Assembly (NCBI GenBank): GCA_963751355.1
Contig: CAVVVS010000106.1
Location: 1 to 64,000 of the forward strand
DNA: 64,000 nucleotides
Origin: CAVVVS01 sp963751355
GTDB taxonomy: Bacteria > Bacteroidota > Ignavibacteria > Ignavibacteriales > Ignavibacteriaceae
Direction of reading: 5' to 3'
The position numbers and the translations under genes are program-made. This document shows positions 8,969-18,325 of the stretch, piece after piece; the stretch's first letter is position 1; every line of letters begins with the position of its first letter. The notes beneath the pieces are model-generated. The model ran no database searches. It was given only the letters and a program-made list of their open reading frames with translations, and was not told where the DNA came from.

Positions 8969-11900
8969 TCACCTTACTTTTTTAAAAATGTCTGGTCTTT
9001 TAGAAATTATTTCATCCAATGAATCTGTGTAATAATATACAAACACATCATAGCCCTTATTAATTAGTTGCTGTCTGATCTCTTTATCATGTTCTTTCAC
9101 TCTATTTTCATCATGCGGTGTCCCATCACAAAAAACGCAAGTCTTTGTTTCAGAATAATAGAAATCAGGCTTAACATAAATTTGTGGAACATTATATTGC
9201 GCTTCATCGGGAAGCTTATATCCATTTTTATATAAGTAATCTAAAAACTTAACTTCTGTTGTTGAGTTAGGATCTATATTTTTCTGTATTGTAGAATAAT
9301 GCTCCTCGTATGAAGTAAATTTTGATCGGCCAAGAATATCCATTGAACTATTAAATAGTTTTTCGAGCTGCTCTTTTATAAGATGTCTATCTATATCTTG
9401 ATGATATCTTTGGTTGTAGTAACTTAATAAATCTTGATATGTCGCTGGTTTATGTTCAGGGTCTTGATCCTCGCCATCTTTAAAGTGGCAAATAGAGTAT
9501 GCTTCTTCTATTACCTGCTTAAATTTGTGAGGATTTTCAACTAACTGAGATAAAATACCCAAACTGCCTTCAGATGCTTCATATATCATCATGTTTGGCC
9601 AGTCGGAAGTACCCATTAATTCAACACCAATTTCATTTGGTTCAACTTGGAATACATTTTCAATTCCACGTTTAATAGCATACATAAGAGTAACAACGCC
9701 TGCTGTGAATTTCTCGTCGTCAAAACCAAGTGCCTTTAAGGGATGAATGTAAAGCGCATCAGCTGTGTCTTCTGTAAATAATCGGATTCGTTTTATGTCA
9801 GAATTTTCTGTTTTAAAATCTTTTTCTTTCTTCCAAAATCCATATTTTATATCAATTAAGAATCCGGGTTCGTGTTTCCTTGCTCTCCATTTATCATTTA
9901 TTTTAATCAATGTGCTGGCAGGTATGTATTTCAGTTTTAGTAATTCATCATCGTCTTTTTTAATAATAGAGGTTACTACCTTATCATGCCTACCTTTTAC
10001 AGTAAAAAATGTCTTGATATCGTAACCCATTGAAACTCTATCTTCTTCACTACATGAAATTCTATCAATCTCATATGTACGTACATCAGACATTGGGAGT
10101 AATTTATTATAAATTGTAACATCCTCTGTTGTTTTTAATGATACATTTGTAAACGGGCATACTTCCTTGTCGTATTCTTCATTTACTAATGCATATCCAG
10201 AAGCATTACTAACTTTCAACTTTTCAAACTTACTCTCGGCGTCATTAATAATAAGTTGACTAATTTTATATCTCTTGGAATTATGATAAATAACATTACC
10301 TGGACCAAATTCTCGCATAGCTAAGAATCTTGGTCGTGATATGAATTCACCATCATCTTGTCCTTCTGCAACATAAGCTCTTAGAGGTAACCTTGTGAAA
10401 TTATATCCAGGAAAGAATCCTTCTGATGCAAGATATCTGTAAGGATAGAATTCGGAGTTAGAACTTTTGTTTTTTCTTGAGCGATTTAATAGGATGTCTA
10501 TCTGTTTATTGGCTTGTCTCTCCGCTGCGTATGCAGCTTTCTTTTCATCAGAGTCATTTGTTAAGTTGACATCACTAAGAATTCTCTGCGCGTCTACAAA
10601 TTGGTTCCTGGCTGACTTATACAATTCTCTCCATCTGTCGATACTTGAATCAAACTTATTTGGTGTTTGCTCAATTGCGCGTCTTATCCAATCGTCTGTG
10701 TACCAAGTAGCTTTCTCTTTTAATTCATGTTCAAAATCACTTATCGCAGTTTTAAATGAATTAAAAACTTGAATTTTTCTTTCTTGTTTAAGACTAATGT
10801 GTTCTTTTATTGAATCATAAATTGAAAGGTTAATACCATCATTAATATCCAATATTCCTTCGAAGGAATTATCCAACTCCTTTAACCCTACCTCAGCCAT
10901 ATATAAGCTATGCAGATGACTTTCCAATAATTCTTCATTAATTAAATCTATTCTTGGTGGCATTACCTGACCGGAGACCATATCAGAAGGTCTATTGAAA
11001 TAGTGTTGATCGTGGGGAGAATAATTTGAGCAATATGCCAAAATCAATGCCGCTGCTCCGCTTCTTCCTGCACGACCGCCTCTTTGAGCATAATTAGCTG
11101 GATTGGGCGGTACATTTCTTAAGTGAACAACGTTAAGTGTGGAAATATCAATACCGAGTTCCATAGTTGGGGAACAGCTCAATAAGCTTAATTTACCATC
11201 GCGAAAGTCATGCTCTCTTTGCTGTCTGTCTTCAACTCCAACTTGAGCCGTATGTTCTGCCGCTTGCAAATATTTTAACTTATTGAAATCAGTTTGATAT
11301 AGTGATTTAAAATATTCATTTACCTTTGTTTTATAGCTTTTATAAGAAAATAATCGAACTCTATCAGGTTTTACTTGGGTTCCATCCCCGATGCACCAAT
11401 ACATCTTATCAACTTTGAGCTGATAAATCTTAGCATCTTGACCTCCATTTGTGATTCTCAGGCTACTCACGTAACCAGCTTTTTCAAGCTCGTCAAGAAA
11501 TTGATAAACATACTCTTTATAGAGTTTTGTGTTTAATTCAATGTGATTTTCTTTGCAAATGTGCTTAATGTATTTGCCTAAATAACTTTGCATCCCAAAA
11601 CTAACGGTAAAAATCCCACCGTAGAGTTTTAATGCTTCCACCCTCGCATAAGCAGGAGAAGGGATAGCCTCTTTTTTAGAGAGCCCCCAATCAGATTTTA
11701 CTTTTTCTTTTATAATACTTTCTAAACGAGCTCGTTCATTTTTTTCAAGAAGAGAATGACTAATTGCATAGTTTTTTCGAAAATAGTCAAGGACATCACT
11801 TACAAATTCAAATCTGCTTTTTTCATCGATAGACTTTGTTAAAGTTATTCTTTCTGAAAATCCAGTTGATCTTATTGACTCTTCTAAATTTTTATACTTG

Positions 11901-14086
11901 ATTTCAAGAAGACCGCACTGTTCTAAATTTGGTAATACTACTCTCCAACCCCTTTTAAGGTCTTGGAATATTCTATAGTTAATTATATACCTAAAAGCTT
12001 CTTCGTTTTCTTTAACTGCTGCCGGATATTCAGTATCTGCTGGTGTAGTAGCATATTCTTTTTGTGGAAGACTTAGTTCATCAACCACCTTTTGGGGAAG
12101 TTCTGAATAATCTAATTGTTGATTAGGTGCATTCTTCAAAGCACTGAAAATTGCTGATCTTATTCTGATATTTTTATAAAAATCATTAAAGTGACCGGCT
12201 TGTAACGCAGCATCTTGTCTATTATCAGAGAAGCTTAGTAGTTTTTGTTCCTCTTCTTTTTGATTATCTCTACCAAGTGATTTTATTGTCGATAATGATA
12301 ATATTGTTGTAGAAGTGCTCCTCCCTTCAATGCCAAGCTTAGAAAGTTTAGTATTCTCACTTGTTTTTCTATCATAGAAGACACCGCTTGTTGGATCAAA
12401 TAACAAGGGGAAAGGAATATACCATCCCCAATAAGATAAGCTATTATCCTTTTCAGAGAATGTACCAGAGGCATCAAAATAAATCTTTTGTGGAATGGAG
12501 TCCTTGTAGTTTTTCTTTACTACAACATCACCATTAGGTTTTTCTTGAATCCAATTATCTGGCAGTCGCGCTAACTCCCCCTCGCTCCAAAATTTTTGAT
12601 CCTTGTCTAATAATATATATCCGAGATCATGGTCATTATCAAATTCATCATCTTCTTTATCCATGAACTGACGTGGAATTAATTTACTTGTTGAATACTC
12701 TTTTTTTACACAAATAAAATCAACACCGGTTATTCTGCTAAAAACTATATTGTAGAATTGCTTTTTAATGTCCTCTAAATTTTTGTAAGAGACATAATCA
12801 AGAGTAATCTCTCGGTTTTCTGCATCCTCAAGAGTGGTATATACTGTTCCAGTCTGAGAAATAAACTGATGAATCTTAAATGGTAGCACAGCACTTTCTG
12901 AAGAATCTTTGAAAGTATTATAATTGTTCGCTGCTACCATTAACTCCTTAATTTTGTTAAGACATACTGATTGATCAATTCCTGAGTAAGAGGCAAGTTG
13001 TTCTGCTATTTCATTAAACATCAGAGGTTTTTTGCGGATAAGAATGCCATCCAAAGTATCGAGTGCAATTTCTTTTTCAATCCATATACTTAGCGGATTC
13101 TGAAACAGTGAATTCTTGTCAGATTTTATTTTTTCTGAGGAGTTTAGAAATGATCTTAAGTTTTCGATTGTTGGCAATTCTTCATTTGAATAATTAGAAA
13201 CAAGGGTCTCATTAATTATCTGCTCCTTATCAAATGGTTGACCAAATATCCTACCGGCAATTTCAGCTACCTTCAATTTCTGTTCATCTATTGATTCCCC
13301 AGAAACCATAGTTGCTGATGTTCCAACATAAGTAATATTATTTTGTGACAACGCATTGATTCTTCTTATTAGCATCGAAACGTCAGAACCTTGTCTACCT
13401 CTATATGTATGTAACTCATCAAATACTATAAATTCTATATTACTTAATAAAGACTCCCTCATTTGTTTCTCAGAAAGCCTTGTCATTATCAACTCTAACA
13501 TCATATAATTTGTTAATAGAATTGACGGGGGATTTTTTACTATTTGATCTTTTTCATCGCGACTTTCCTGACCCGTATATTGAGCAAAGCTTACTGGGAA
13601 ATCAGAGCCTGTTTTCTTTTTATACTTTTCCTGATATTTCTTAATTTCTTCACTTTGTGAATTTATAAGAGCATTCATCGGATAGACAATTAATGCTTTT
13701 ACACCTTCAGTTTTTGTGGAGAGTAAATGGTTAAAAATCGAAGCCAAATAAGTAAGTGACTTTCCTGAACCCGTTCCAGAAGTAACAACAAATGACTTTT
13801 TGTTTACTCCGAGTTTTATTGCATCAACTTGGTGTTGATATAAATTGTATCCTTCAAAAGTTGGTCTTAGCGATTCATTGAGAATCCCACTACCTATAAG
13901 ATCATTAATTGATTCACCAATCTTATAGGATGGATTAAACTGAATTAGAGGCTGTGGCCAAAGTTTGTGAGATTTGAAATAATCAGTTACATAATCTTTG
14001 ATTCTATCATCATTAATATCAATAAAACTTGAGATATATGATTCGTATTCAGAAAGGATTTCAGAATGGATTTGGAATATGTTCAT
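8969..14086 (-). CDS. Giant DEAD/DEAH helicase-DUF1998-nuclease-like fusion (DrmA/DrmB-like)
   Basis: 1705 residues. Order: N-terminal region; Walker A TSGTGSGKS near residue 100; DEAH-type motif FDELHTYRGRQG near 220; a long insert; helicase-C motif with QRGGRAGRSG near 1000; DUF1998 (IYEASEGSLGIL) near 1457-1535; and a C-terminal domain near 1628-1704 with PDFYY ... VFCDGTPHD ... IRQQLINKGYDV, a spacing like Vsr/DUF559 PD-(D/E)XK nucleases. DISARM normally has separate DrmA (helicase) and DrmB (DUF1998); here one chain carries both plus a possible nuclease. Druantia DruE is the other large DUF1998 helicase it could be related to. Its start overlaps the upstream DUF2779 stop by 4 bp (ATGA). 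Confidence 0.85.
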   Translation of the reverse strand: MNIFQIHSEILSEYESYISSFIDINDDRIKDYVTDYFKSHKLWPQPLIQFNPSYKIGESINDLIGSGILNESLRPTFEGYNLYQHQVDAIKLGVNKKSFVVTSGTGSGKSLTYLASIFNHLLSTKTEGVKALIVYPMNALINSQSEEIKKYQEKYKKKTGSDFPVSFAQYTGQESRDEKDQIVKNPPSILLTNYMMLELIMTRLSEKQMRESLLSNIEFIVFDELHTYRGRQGSDVSMLIRRINALSQNNITYVGTSATMVSGESIDEQKLKVAEIAGRIFGQPFDKEQIINETLVSNYSNEELPTIENLRSFLNSSEKIKSDKNSLFQNPLSIWIEKEIALDTLDGILIRKKPLMFNEIAEQLASYSGIDQSVCLNKIKELMVAANNYNTFKDSSESAVLPFKIHQFISQTGTVYTTLEDAENREITLDYVSYKNLEDIKKQFYNIVFSRITGVDFICVKKEYSTSKLIPRQFMDKEDDEFDNDHDLGYILLDKDQKFWSEGELARLPDNWIQEKPNGDVVVKKNYKDSIPQKIYFDASGTFSEKDNSLSYWGWYIPFPLLFDPTSGVFYDRKTSENTKLSKLGIEGRSTSTTILSLSTIKSLGRDNQKEEEQKLLSFSDNRQDAALQAGHFNDFYKNIRIRSAIFSALKNAPNQQLDYSELPQKVVDELSLPQKEYATTPADTEYPAAVKENEEAFRYIINYRIFQDLKRGWRVVLPNLEQCGLLEIKYKNLEESIRSTGFSERITLTKSIDEKSRFEFVSDVLDYFRKNYAISHSLLEKNERARLESIIKEKVKSDWGLSKKEAIPSPAYARVEALKLYGGIFTVSFGMQSYLGKYIKHICKENHIELNTKLYKEYVYQFLDELEKAGYVSSLRITNGGQDAKIYQLKVDKMYWCIGDGTQVKPDRVRLFSYKSYKTKVNEYFKSLYQTDFNKLKYLQAAEHTAQVGVEDRQQREHDFRDGKLSLLSCSPTMELGIDISTLNVVHLRNVPPNPANYAQRGGRAGRSGAAALILAYCSNYSPHDQHYFNRPSDMVSGQVMPPRIDLINEELLESHLHSLYMAEVGLKELDNSFEGILDINDGINLSIYDSIKEHISLKQERKIQVFNSFKTAISDFEHELKEKATWYTDDWIRRAIEQTPNKFDSSIDRWRELYKSARNQFVDAQRILSDVNLTNDSDEKKAAYAAERQANKQIDILLNRSRKNKSSNSEFYPYRYLASEGFFPGYNFTRLPLRAYVAEGQDDGEFISRPRFLAMREFGPGNVIYHNSKRYKISQLIINDAESKFEKLKVSNASGYALVNEEYDKEVCPFTNVSLKTTEDVTIYNKLLPMSDVRTYEIDRISCSEEDRVSMGYDIKTFFTVKGRHDKVVTSIIKKDDDELLKLKYIPASTLIKINDKWRARKHEPGFLIDIKYGFWKKEKDFKTENSDIKRIRLFTEDTADALYIHPLKALGFDDEKFTAGVVTLMYAIKRGIENVFQVEPNEIGVELMGTSDWPNMMIYEASEGSLGILSQLVENPHKFKQVIEEAYSICHFKDGEDQDPEHKPATYQDLLSYYNQRYHQDIDRHLIKEQLEKLFNSSMDILGRSKFTSYEEHYSTIQKNIDPNSTTEVKFLDYLYKNGYKLPDEAQYNVPQIYVKPDFYYSETKTCVFCDGTPHDENRVKEHDKEIRQQLINKGYDVFVYYYTDSLDEIISKRPDIFKKVR

Positions 14087-15560
14087 AATTCAAATAATTT
14101 GTTAAGTGTTTTGACCATTGCTAAAGTATCCATCTTACAATACTCCAGCAAGTTTTTTCTTATCTCTTCCACTTTTATAAAGTCGGTTTCATAAATCAAA
14201 GACTCAAACGCATTCATAGCCGCACCGCCTTCGGCTATGGCTAATCCCTCATAAGACAAATCGGGAACCAGAGCCGGCAGTACATATTTAATAGAATAAG
14301 AGCCCTTCATTTCGGGTTTGTAGTAATATTTTTTCTGGAATGGCAGCATCAGGTCTTTAATCCTGGTCAGTCTTTCTTCAATATCATTCGCATATTGAGG
14401 GAAATCTCTTGCTATTTCTTTCAGCCTGCTCATTTCAAAGGATTGGTTATATACAAGAATATCCCCCTCGCCTTCTGTATCTCTTCAACAGGTTTTCAAT
14501 AAACGGAATTCTTGGATCACCTTTGCGTCGGCAAGGAATTCAAAATGTTTAAGGTCGCTATTAGGATCTTCCTGGTAGTGAAGTGAATATTGAAAAGGGA
14601 TTTGCTGATACGGACGCGAGTATCATCATAAAGCGGAACTGCAGGCATAAAGGTTTCAAAGTCCATAAAGTAAAGCGGGTAAGTAAGTGAATCGAGGAAA
14701 TTTTTTAACCCTTTTTTATCTATGAACGATGTCTTATTTATTTCGCTGTCAACCTGCAAACGCTGATTCGCATTTAATTTGTAATCTCCCGGTACATCTT
14801 CAATTTTAATGACACCGCTATTAAACAGTTCAAATTTTTTATTAGTATTTAGTCTGGCAATATTAAAGACGGAGTAATCCGGTATGTCCTTCCAGCAGTA
14901 ACCTAGGAAAGCACAGTCATAAGGATCATTGCATTGCGGGCCTATATTAATTTCAGGAATCGTTTTACTTTTTAATACAACCTTAAAACTTTTAATTTTT
15001 TCTGCAATTAAATCTTGCTGATCTTTTACTAAGTCCAACACGGATTCAATCGAGAATAATTCTTGAATATTCAGTTCGCCATGTCTTACATACTGGTTAT
15101 TCAGATGGACAATAGAGATATCATCAACATCAAGCCCCGAGTTTATTAGCACATAATATTGAACGGCTGCATCAAGTATATAAGTTTCAGAAACACTTGT
15201 TGAGCTTTTTACTTCATAGATTTTCCATTTATTTCCAGCTTTAACCAGTATATCCACCGCAACAAGAACTTCATCATAAATAAATGAAGCTTCATAAAAG
15301 ATTTTTACACCTTCGTTAATTTTATCCTGAGTTAATTCGGCTGATTTATCATATTGAAAAGGATTTGGAGGGGCTGCATCAATACCACCGGGAAAGAGAT
15401 CTTGGGCTAATTTGCCTACATCTGTACCGCGGTCAAATATTGCCTGCTGTGCTTCGGTTACTTCATCACGCCAGTCATAGTGGTGTTTGTAAAGGTAAAG
15501 CTGCTTTTCGCACTGTATACCTTTTAGGAAGGAAGATTTGCTAAGTAAATGTGATGACAT
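14083..15560 (-). pseudogene. DUF2779 protein (Cas4-like nuclease plus DnaQ-like exonuclease), frameshifted
   Basis: The first gene of the defence operon. The N-terminal part is Cas4-like: Cys17 and a Cys cluster (GPQCNDPYDCAFLGYC) suited to an Fe-S site, and D...EVK residues (AVDIL, YEVKSS) of a PD-(D/E)XK nuclease. An exonuclease-like DxE motif follows (YFMDFETFMP). The frame then breaks: near 14612-14622 the expected RPYQQIPFQYSLHYQ lies in another frame, a second shift is near 14520-14525 (before GDPRIPFIENLL), and a third near 14483-14492 (before GDILVYNQSFEMSR). The C-terminal 116 residues (14083-14433) are open and end in the ATGA overlap with the helicase. Three indels in 140 bp suggest a real pseudogene or a badly sequenced stretch. 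Confidence 0.75.
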
Positions 15561-16167
15561 AAGTCATAAGTAATTATAAAATAAAAGTTAATGTACTCTA
15601 TAGAGGATTAAAAGGCAAGAAGTTAGAGAAGACATATAAGCATTAATTTCAACTAAACGAATACATAAGATTATTTTAAGATTCTTTCGATACGTTTACT
15701 AAACATTTTATTCAATGATAGAAAACTATCCGGCACTTGTAGATCATGGTAAAAGATATCAATCAAAGTTAGAGAATATAAACGCTAAGATTGACGAAAT
15801 GTTTGATAATATAAACCGTTCTATAATTCAACTATAAATATTATTAGACTCAAAAAAAAGATGATCAAAACGAAATATTAACCCAAATTATTTTCATAAA
15901 GCAAATAATAAACAAATGATAAAGACTTTTATTCAATTGATGATAATATTTTTTTACTTTCAATAAATGAATCAGTAATAAGCAAAGCTAAAAAGGAAGA
16001 TAAAATTTTCCAATTGTAATAACACCTTGTCCGTAATAATAACTTAGCTATCAAAATCCCCCGCCTCACCCTTCACAAAAGCCTTCTTCACAGAAACAAA
16101 TTTATCATTTTACTAATAACTCTTTACCTAGCTTTCTCATCTAATTTTTGTATTTAAGCAGAAAAAT
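15561..16167. other. Gene-poor gap between divergent defence and fic transcripts
   Basis: AT-rich. Apart from the possible decayed gene at 15715-16019 I see no gene. It should contain the promoter of the leftward defence operon, but I cannot pick out -35/-10 elements with confidence. Confidence 0.5.
15715..16019 (+). pseudogene. Possible decayed gene fragments upstream of the fic gene
   Basis: A 40-residue frame starts at 15715 (MIENYPALVDHGKRY... to ...NINRSIIQL, stop at 15837). More protein-like stretches follow in other frames (DDQNEILTQIIFIKQIINK, then DKDFYSIDDNIFLLSINESV... to 16019). The composition looks coding but no frame is continuous. It may be one broken gene or chance AT-rich frames. 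No family recognised. Confidence 0.3.
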
Positions 16168-16168
16168 C

Positions 16169-16230
16169 CGTAAACTGCACAACATAATAATCTGTAAATT
16201 ACACAGCGGGATAGCCTGTAAACGGCACAT
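16169..16230. promoter_or_regulatory. Three direct repeats at 24-bp spacing upstream of fic
   Basis: The 13-mers CGTAAACTGCACA (16169), TGTAAATTACACA (16193) and TGTAAACGGCACA (16217) are spaced exactly 24 bp apart. The middle copy contains the palindrome TGTAAATTACA. A TATAAA follows at 16230-16235, 12 bp before the start codon. Probably an operator for autoregulation by the Fic protein, whose N-terminus resembles DNA-binding antitoxins (inference). Confidence 0.6.
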
Positions 16231-16247
16231 ATAAATTAGGATTAGCG

Positions 16248-17777
16248 ATGGCAACACCACAAGAAAAACTAGCACAGTCATTAGAATTCTTAAAAAAAAT
16301 ACAAAATCAGCAAGAAATTGCTGTAATTAAATCTGAATCTATTTCGAGAGTACATAAGGATAGACTTCTAAAAAATGGTTTTATTAAACAAGTAATGAAG
16401 GGCTGGTATATTTCAAGCAAACCAGACGAAAGACCTGGAGATACAACTTCATGGCATAATGCATTCTGGCAATTTTGTGAAGTGTATTTGAATGATAAAT
16501 TTGGTGAGGATTGGTGCATTTCACCTGAACAGTCAATAGCTATACATAGTGAAAACTGGACAATTCCTGAGCGGTTAATCATACGCTCAAAAAAAGCTAC
16601 AAATCAAAAAACAGATTTATTGTATAAAACTTCAATTTATATGGTGAATTTATCGATGCCTGAAAAATCTAAAATAGTCGAGAAAAATGGAATGCGAATA
16701 TTCTCTTTACCTTCTGCACTAATCGGCTGTTCCCCTGGCTATTTTGTACAGAAATCAACTGATGCACGTGCAGCTTTAGGTTCTATAAGAGATGCTTCCG
16801 AAATTCTCAACCCACTGCTGGAGGGAGGTAAGAGCTTAATTGCCGGTAGATTAACCGGTGCATTTAGAAATATAGGTAGTGATCGGATTGCAGATGACAT
16901 AATAAAAACAATGAAAGCAGCTGGTTATGATGTACGTGAAAATGATCCGTTTGAAAGCAAACTAGAACTTTCCACATCAAACAGAATTATTTCACCATAT
17001 GTAAACAGGATAAAAATAATGTGGCAGGAAATGCGAGAGACGGTGCTTAAACATTTTCCAAAACCTCCGGGAATACCGGAAGATAAAACCGATTACTTGA
17101 AAATGGTTGAAGAGAATTACAAAAGTGATGCTTATCATTCTTTATCCATAGAAGGTTATAAAGTAACGCCAGAATTGATAGAACGAGTGAAAAGAGGAAA
17201 CTGGGATCCAGAAAACGATGAAAAAGATAAGAAGGAAAAAGACGCATTTGCAGCGCGTGGTTATTACCTGGCATTTGAAGCGGTAAAGAAAAGTATCGAA
17301 AAAGTCTTTGATGGAAAGAATCCGGGAAAAGTCGTTGATGAGGATCATGGTGAATGGTATAGACAACTGTTTACACCTAGTGTAACCGCAGGATTGATAC
17401 AGAGAGGCGACCTATCCGGTTATAGGAACAGTCAAGTATTTATTAGTAACTCAAATCACATCCCAATGCGCCCTGAAGGCGTGAGGGATGCAATGCCTAC
17501 TTTATTTGAAATGTTGGAACAGGAAAAGGAACACTCAGTTCGAGCTGTATTAGGGCATTTTCTCTTTGTATACATTCATCCTTATATGGACGGTAATGGA
17601 ATAATGACAAGATTCTTAATGAATGTAATGCTTGCAGCCGGGGGCTATCCTTGGACGATAATCCCGGTTGAAAAAAGAGATGAATATATGAGTTCGTTGG
17701 AAAATGCAAGTGTTGGACAGAATATAGAAGATTTTGCAAAGTTCATTGCAGGAATTGTAAAAGCAGAAATGGAATAA
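16248..17777 (+). CDS. Fic-domain protein with AbiEi-like N-terminal domain
   Basis: 509 residues. The N-terminal ~200 residues resemble AbiEi-type winged-helix antitoxins (ISRVHKDRLLKNGFIKQVMKGWYISS, then a region ending LPSALIGCSP). The C-terminal half is Fic, with inhibitory motif S298-LSI-E302-G303 and catalytic motif HPYMDGNGIMTR at 444-455. This motif departs from HPFxxGNGRxxR: Phe is Tyr and the first Arg after GNG is Ile, so the activity may be altered. The gene is alone and transcribed away from the defence operon, with three direct repeats at its promoter. The reading frame stays open for 61 codons after the TAA. Likely a self-contained toxin-antitoxin-like or regulatory unit; its target is unknown. 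Confidence 0.85.
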   Translation: MATPQEKLAQSLEFLKKIQNQQEIAVIKSESISRVHKDRLLKNGFIKQVMKGWYISSKPDERPGDTTSWHNAFWQFCEVYLNDKFGEDWCISPEQSIAIHSENWTIPERLIIRSKKATNQKTDLLYKTSIYMVNLSMPEKSKIVEKNGMRIFSLPSALIGCSPGYFVQKSTDARAALGSIRDASEILNPLLEGGKSLIAGRLTGAFRNIGSDRIADDIIKTMKAAGYDVRENDPFESKLELSTSNRIISPYVNRIKIMWQEMRETVLKHFPKPPGIPEDKTDYLKMVEENYKSDAYHSLSIEGYKVTPELIERVKRGNWDPENDEKDKKEKDAFAARGYYLAFEAVKKSIEKVFDGKNPGKVVDEDHGEWYRQLFTPSVTAGLIQRGDLSGYRNSQVFISNSNHIPMRPEGVRDAMPTLFEMLEQEKEHSVRAVLGHFLFVYIHPYMDGNGIMTRFLMNVMLAAGGYPWTIIPVEKRDEYMSSLENASVGQNIEDFAKFIAGIVKAEME

Positions 17778-17963
17778 TACTTAGAAACTATAGCGGCAAT
17801 TGCTCCAACTGTTACAACACCAATAGCTACAACAATAACTGCACCTACTACCGCAGCAACCTATGCTTTTTCAACTGCACGTACTTTTAATTACAAATTT
17901 CTCCAATTTGAATCAGTATTATCTATTTCAATTCGAAATAGTAAAATCAATTTTTTAACATGA
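17778..17963 (+). other. In-frame open extension after the fic stop codon
   Basis: Directly after the TAA of fic the same frame stays open for 61 codons to TGA at 17961. It encodes a Thr/Ala/Pro-rich run (APTVTTPIATTITAPTTAAT) and then a polar tail. It might be a former C-terminus, a readthrough product, or chance. Confidence 0.25.
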
Positions 17964-18325
17964 TTGAAATAATTTACTTTCAATTGATTGTAAATAGTTA
18001 AATCCTTTGAGCCATAAATAAATAGTGTAGAAATAACTCAATTGGTTCTGCATTACACAATTGAAAATTCGAAGCTTTAATGTCTCCCTAGTCCGAAAGA
18101 ACTTTCAAACCGATTCTATTAGTTTGCATTCTTAGTTCGTTCAATCAAGATTCCCTTTTGCGGACTTGCTCTTTGATTGATCATAAAAATTTCCTCGGTT
18201 GTCATGTACCAATTAATGACAGAAAAATATTTATCTTCCTACTAATAAACCGAGCAACAACATTAAACAATTGAAACTAAATAATATTTATACTATTATT
18301 TGTCATAAACAATTCAAATTATATC
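17964..18325. other. Intergenic stretch upstream of the DUF72 gene
   Basis: AT-rich with no gene seen. It holds an 8-bp inverted repeat, TCAATCAA (18141-18148) and TTGATTGA (18173-18180), of unknown role. Confidence 0.4.

Noticed and set aside
18141..18180. TCAATCAA/TTGATTGA inverted pair as a terminator or attachment site
   Set aside because: Arms of 8 bp with a 24-base loop and no T-run; weak against AT-rich background.
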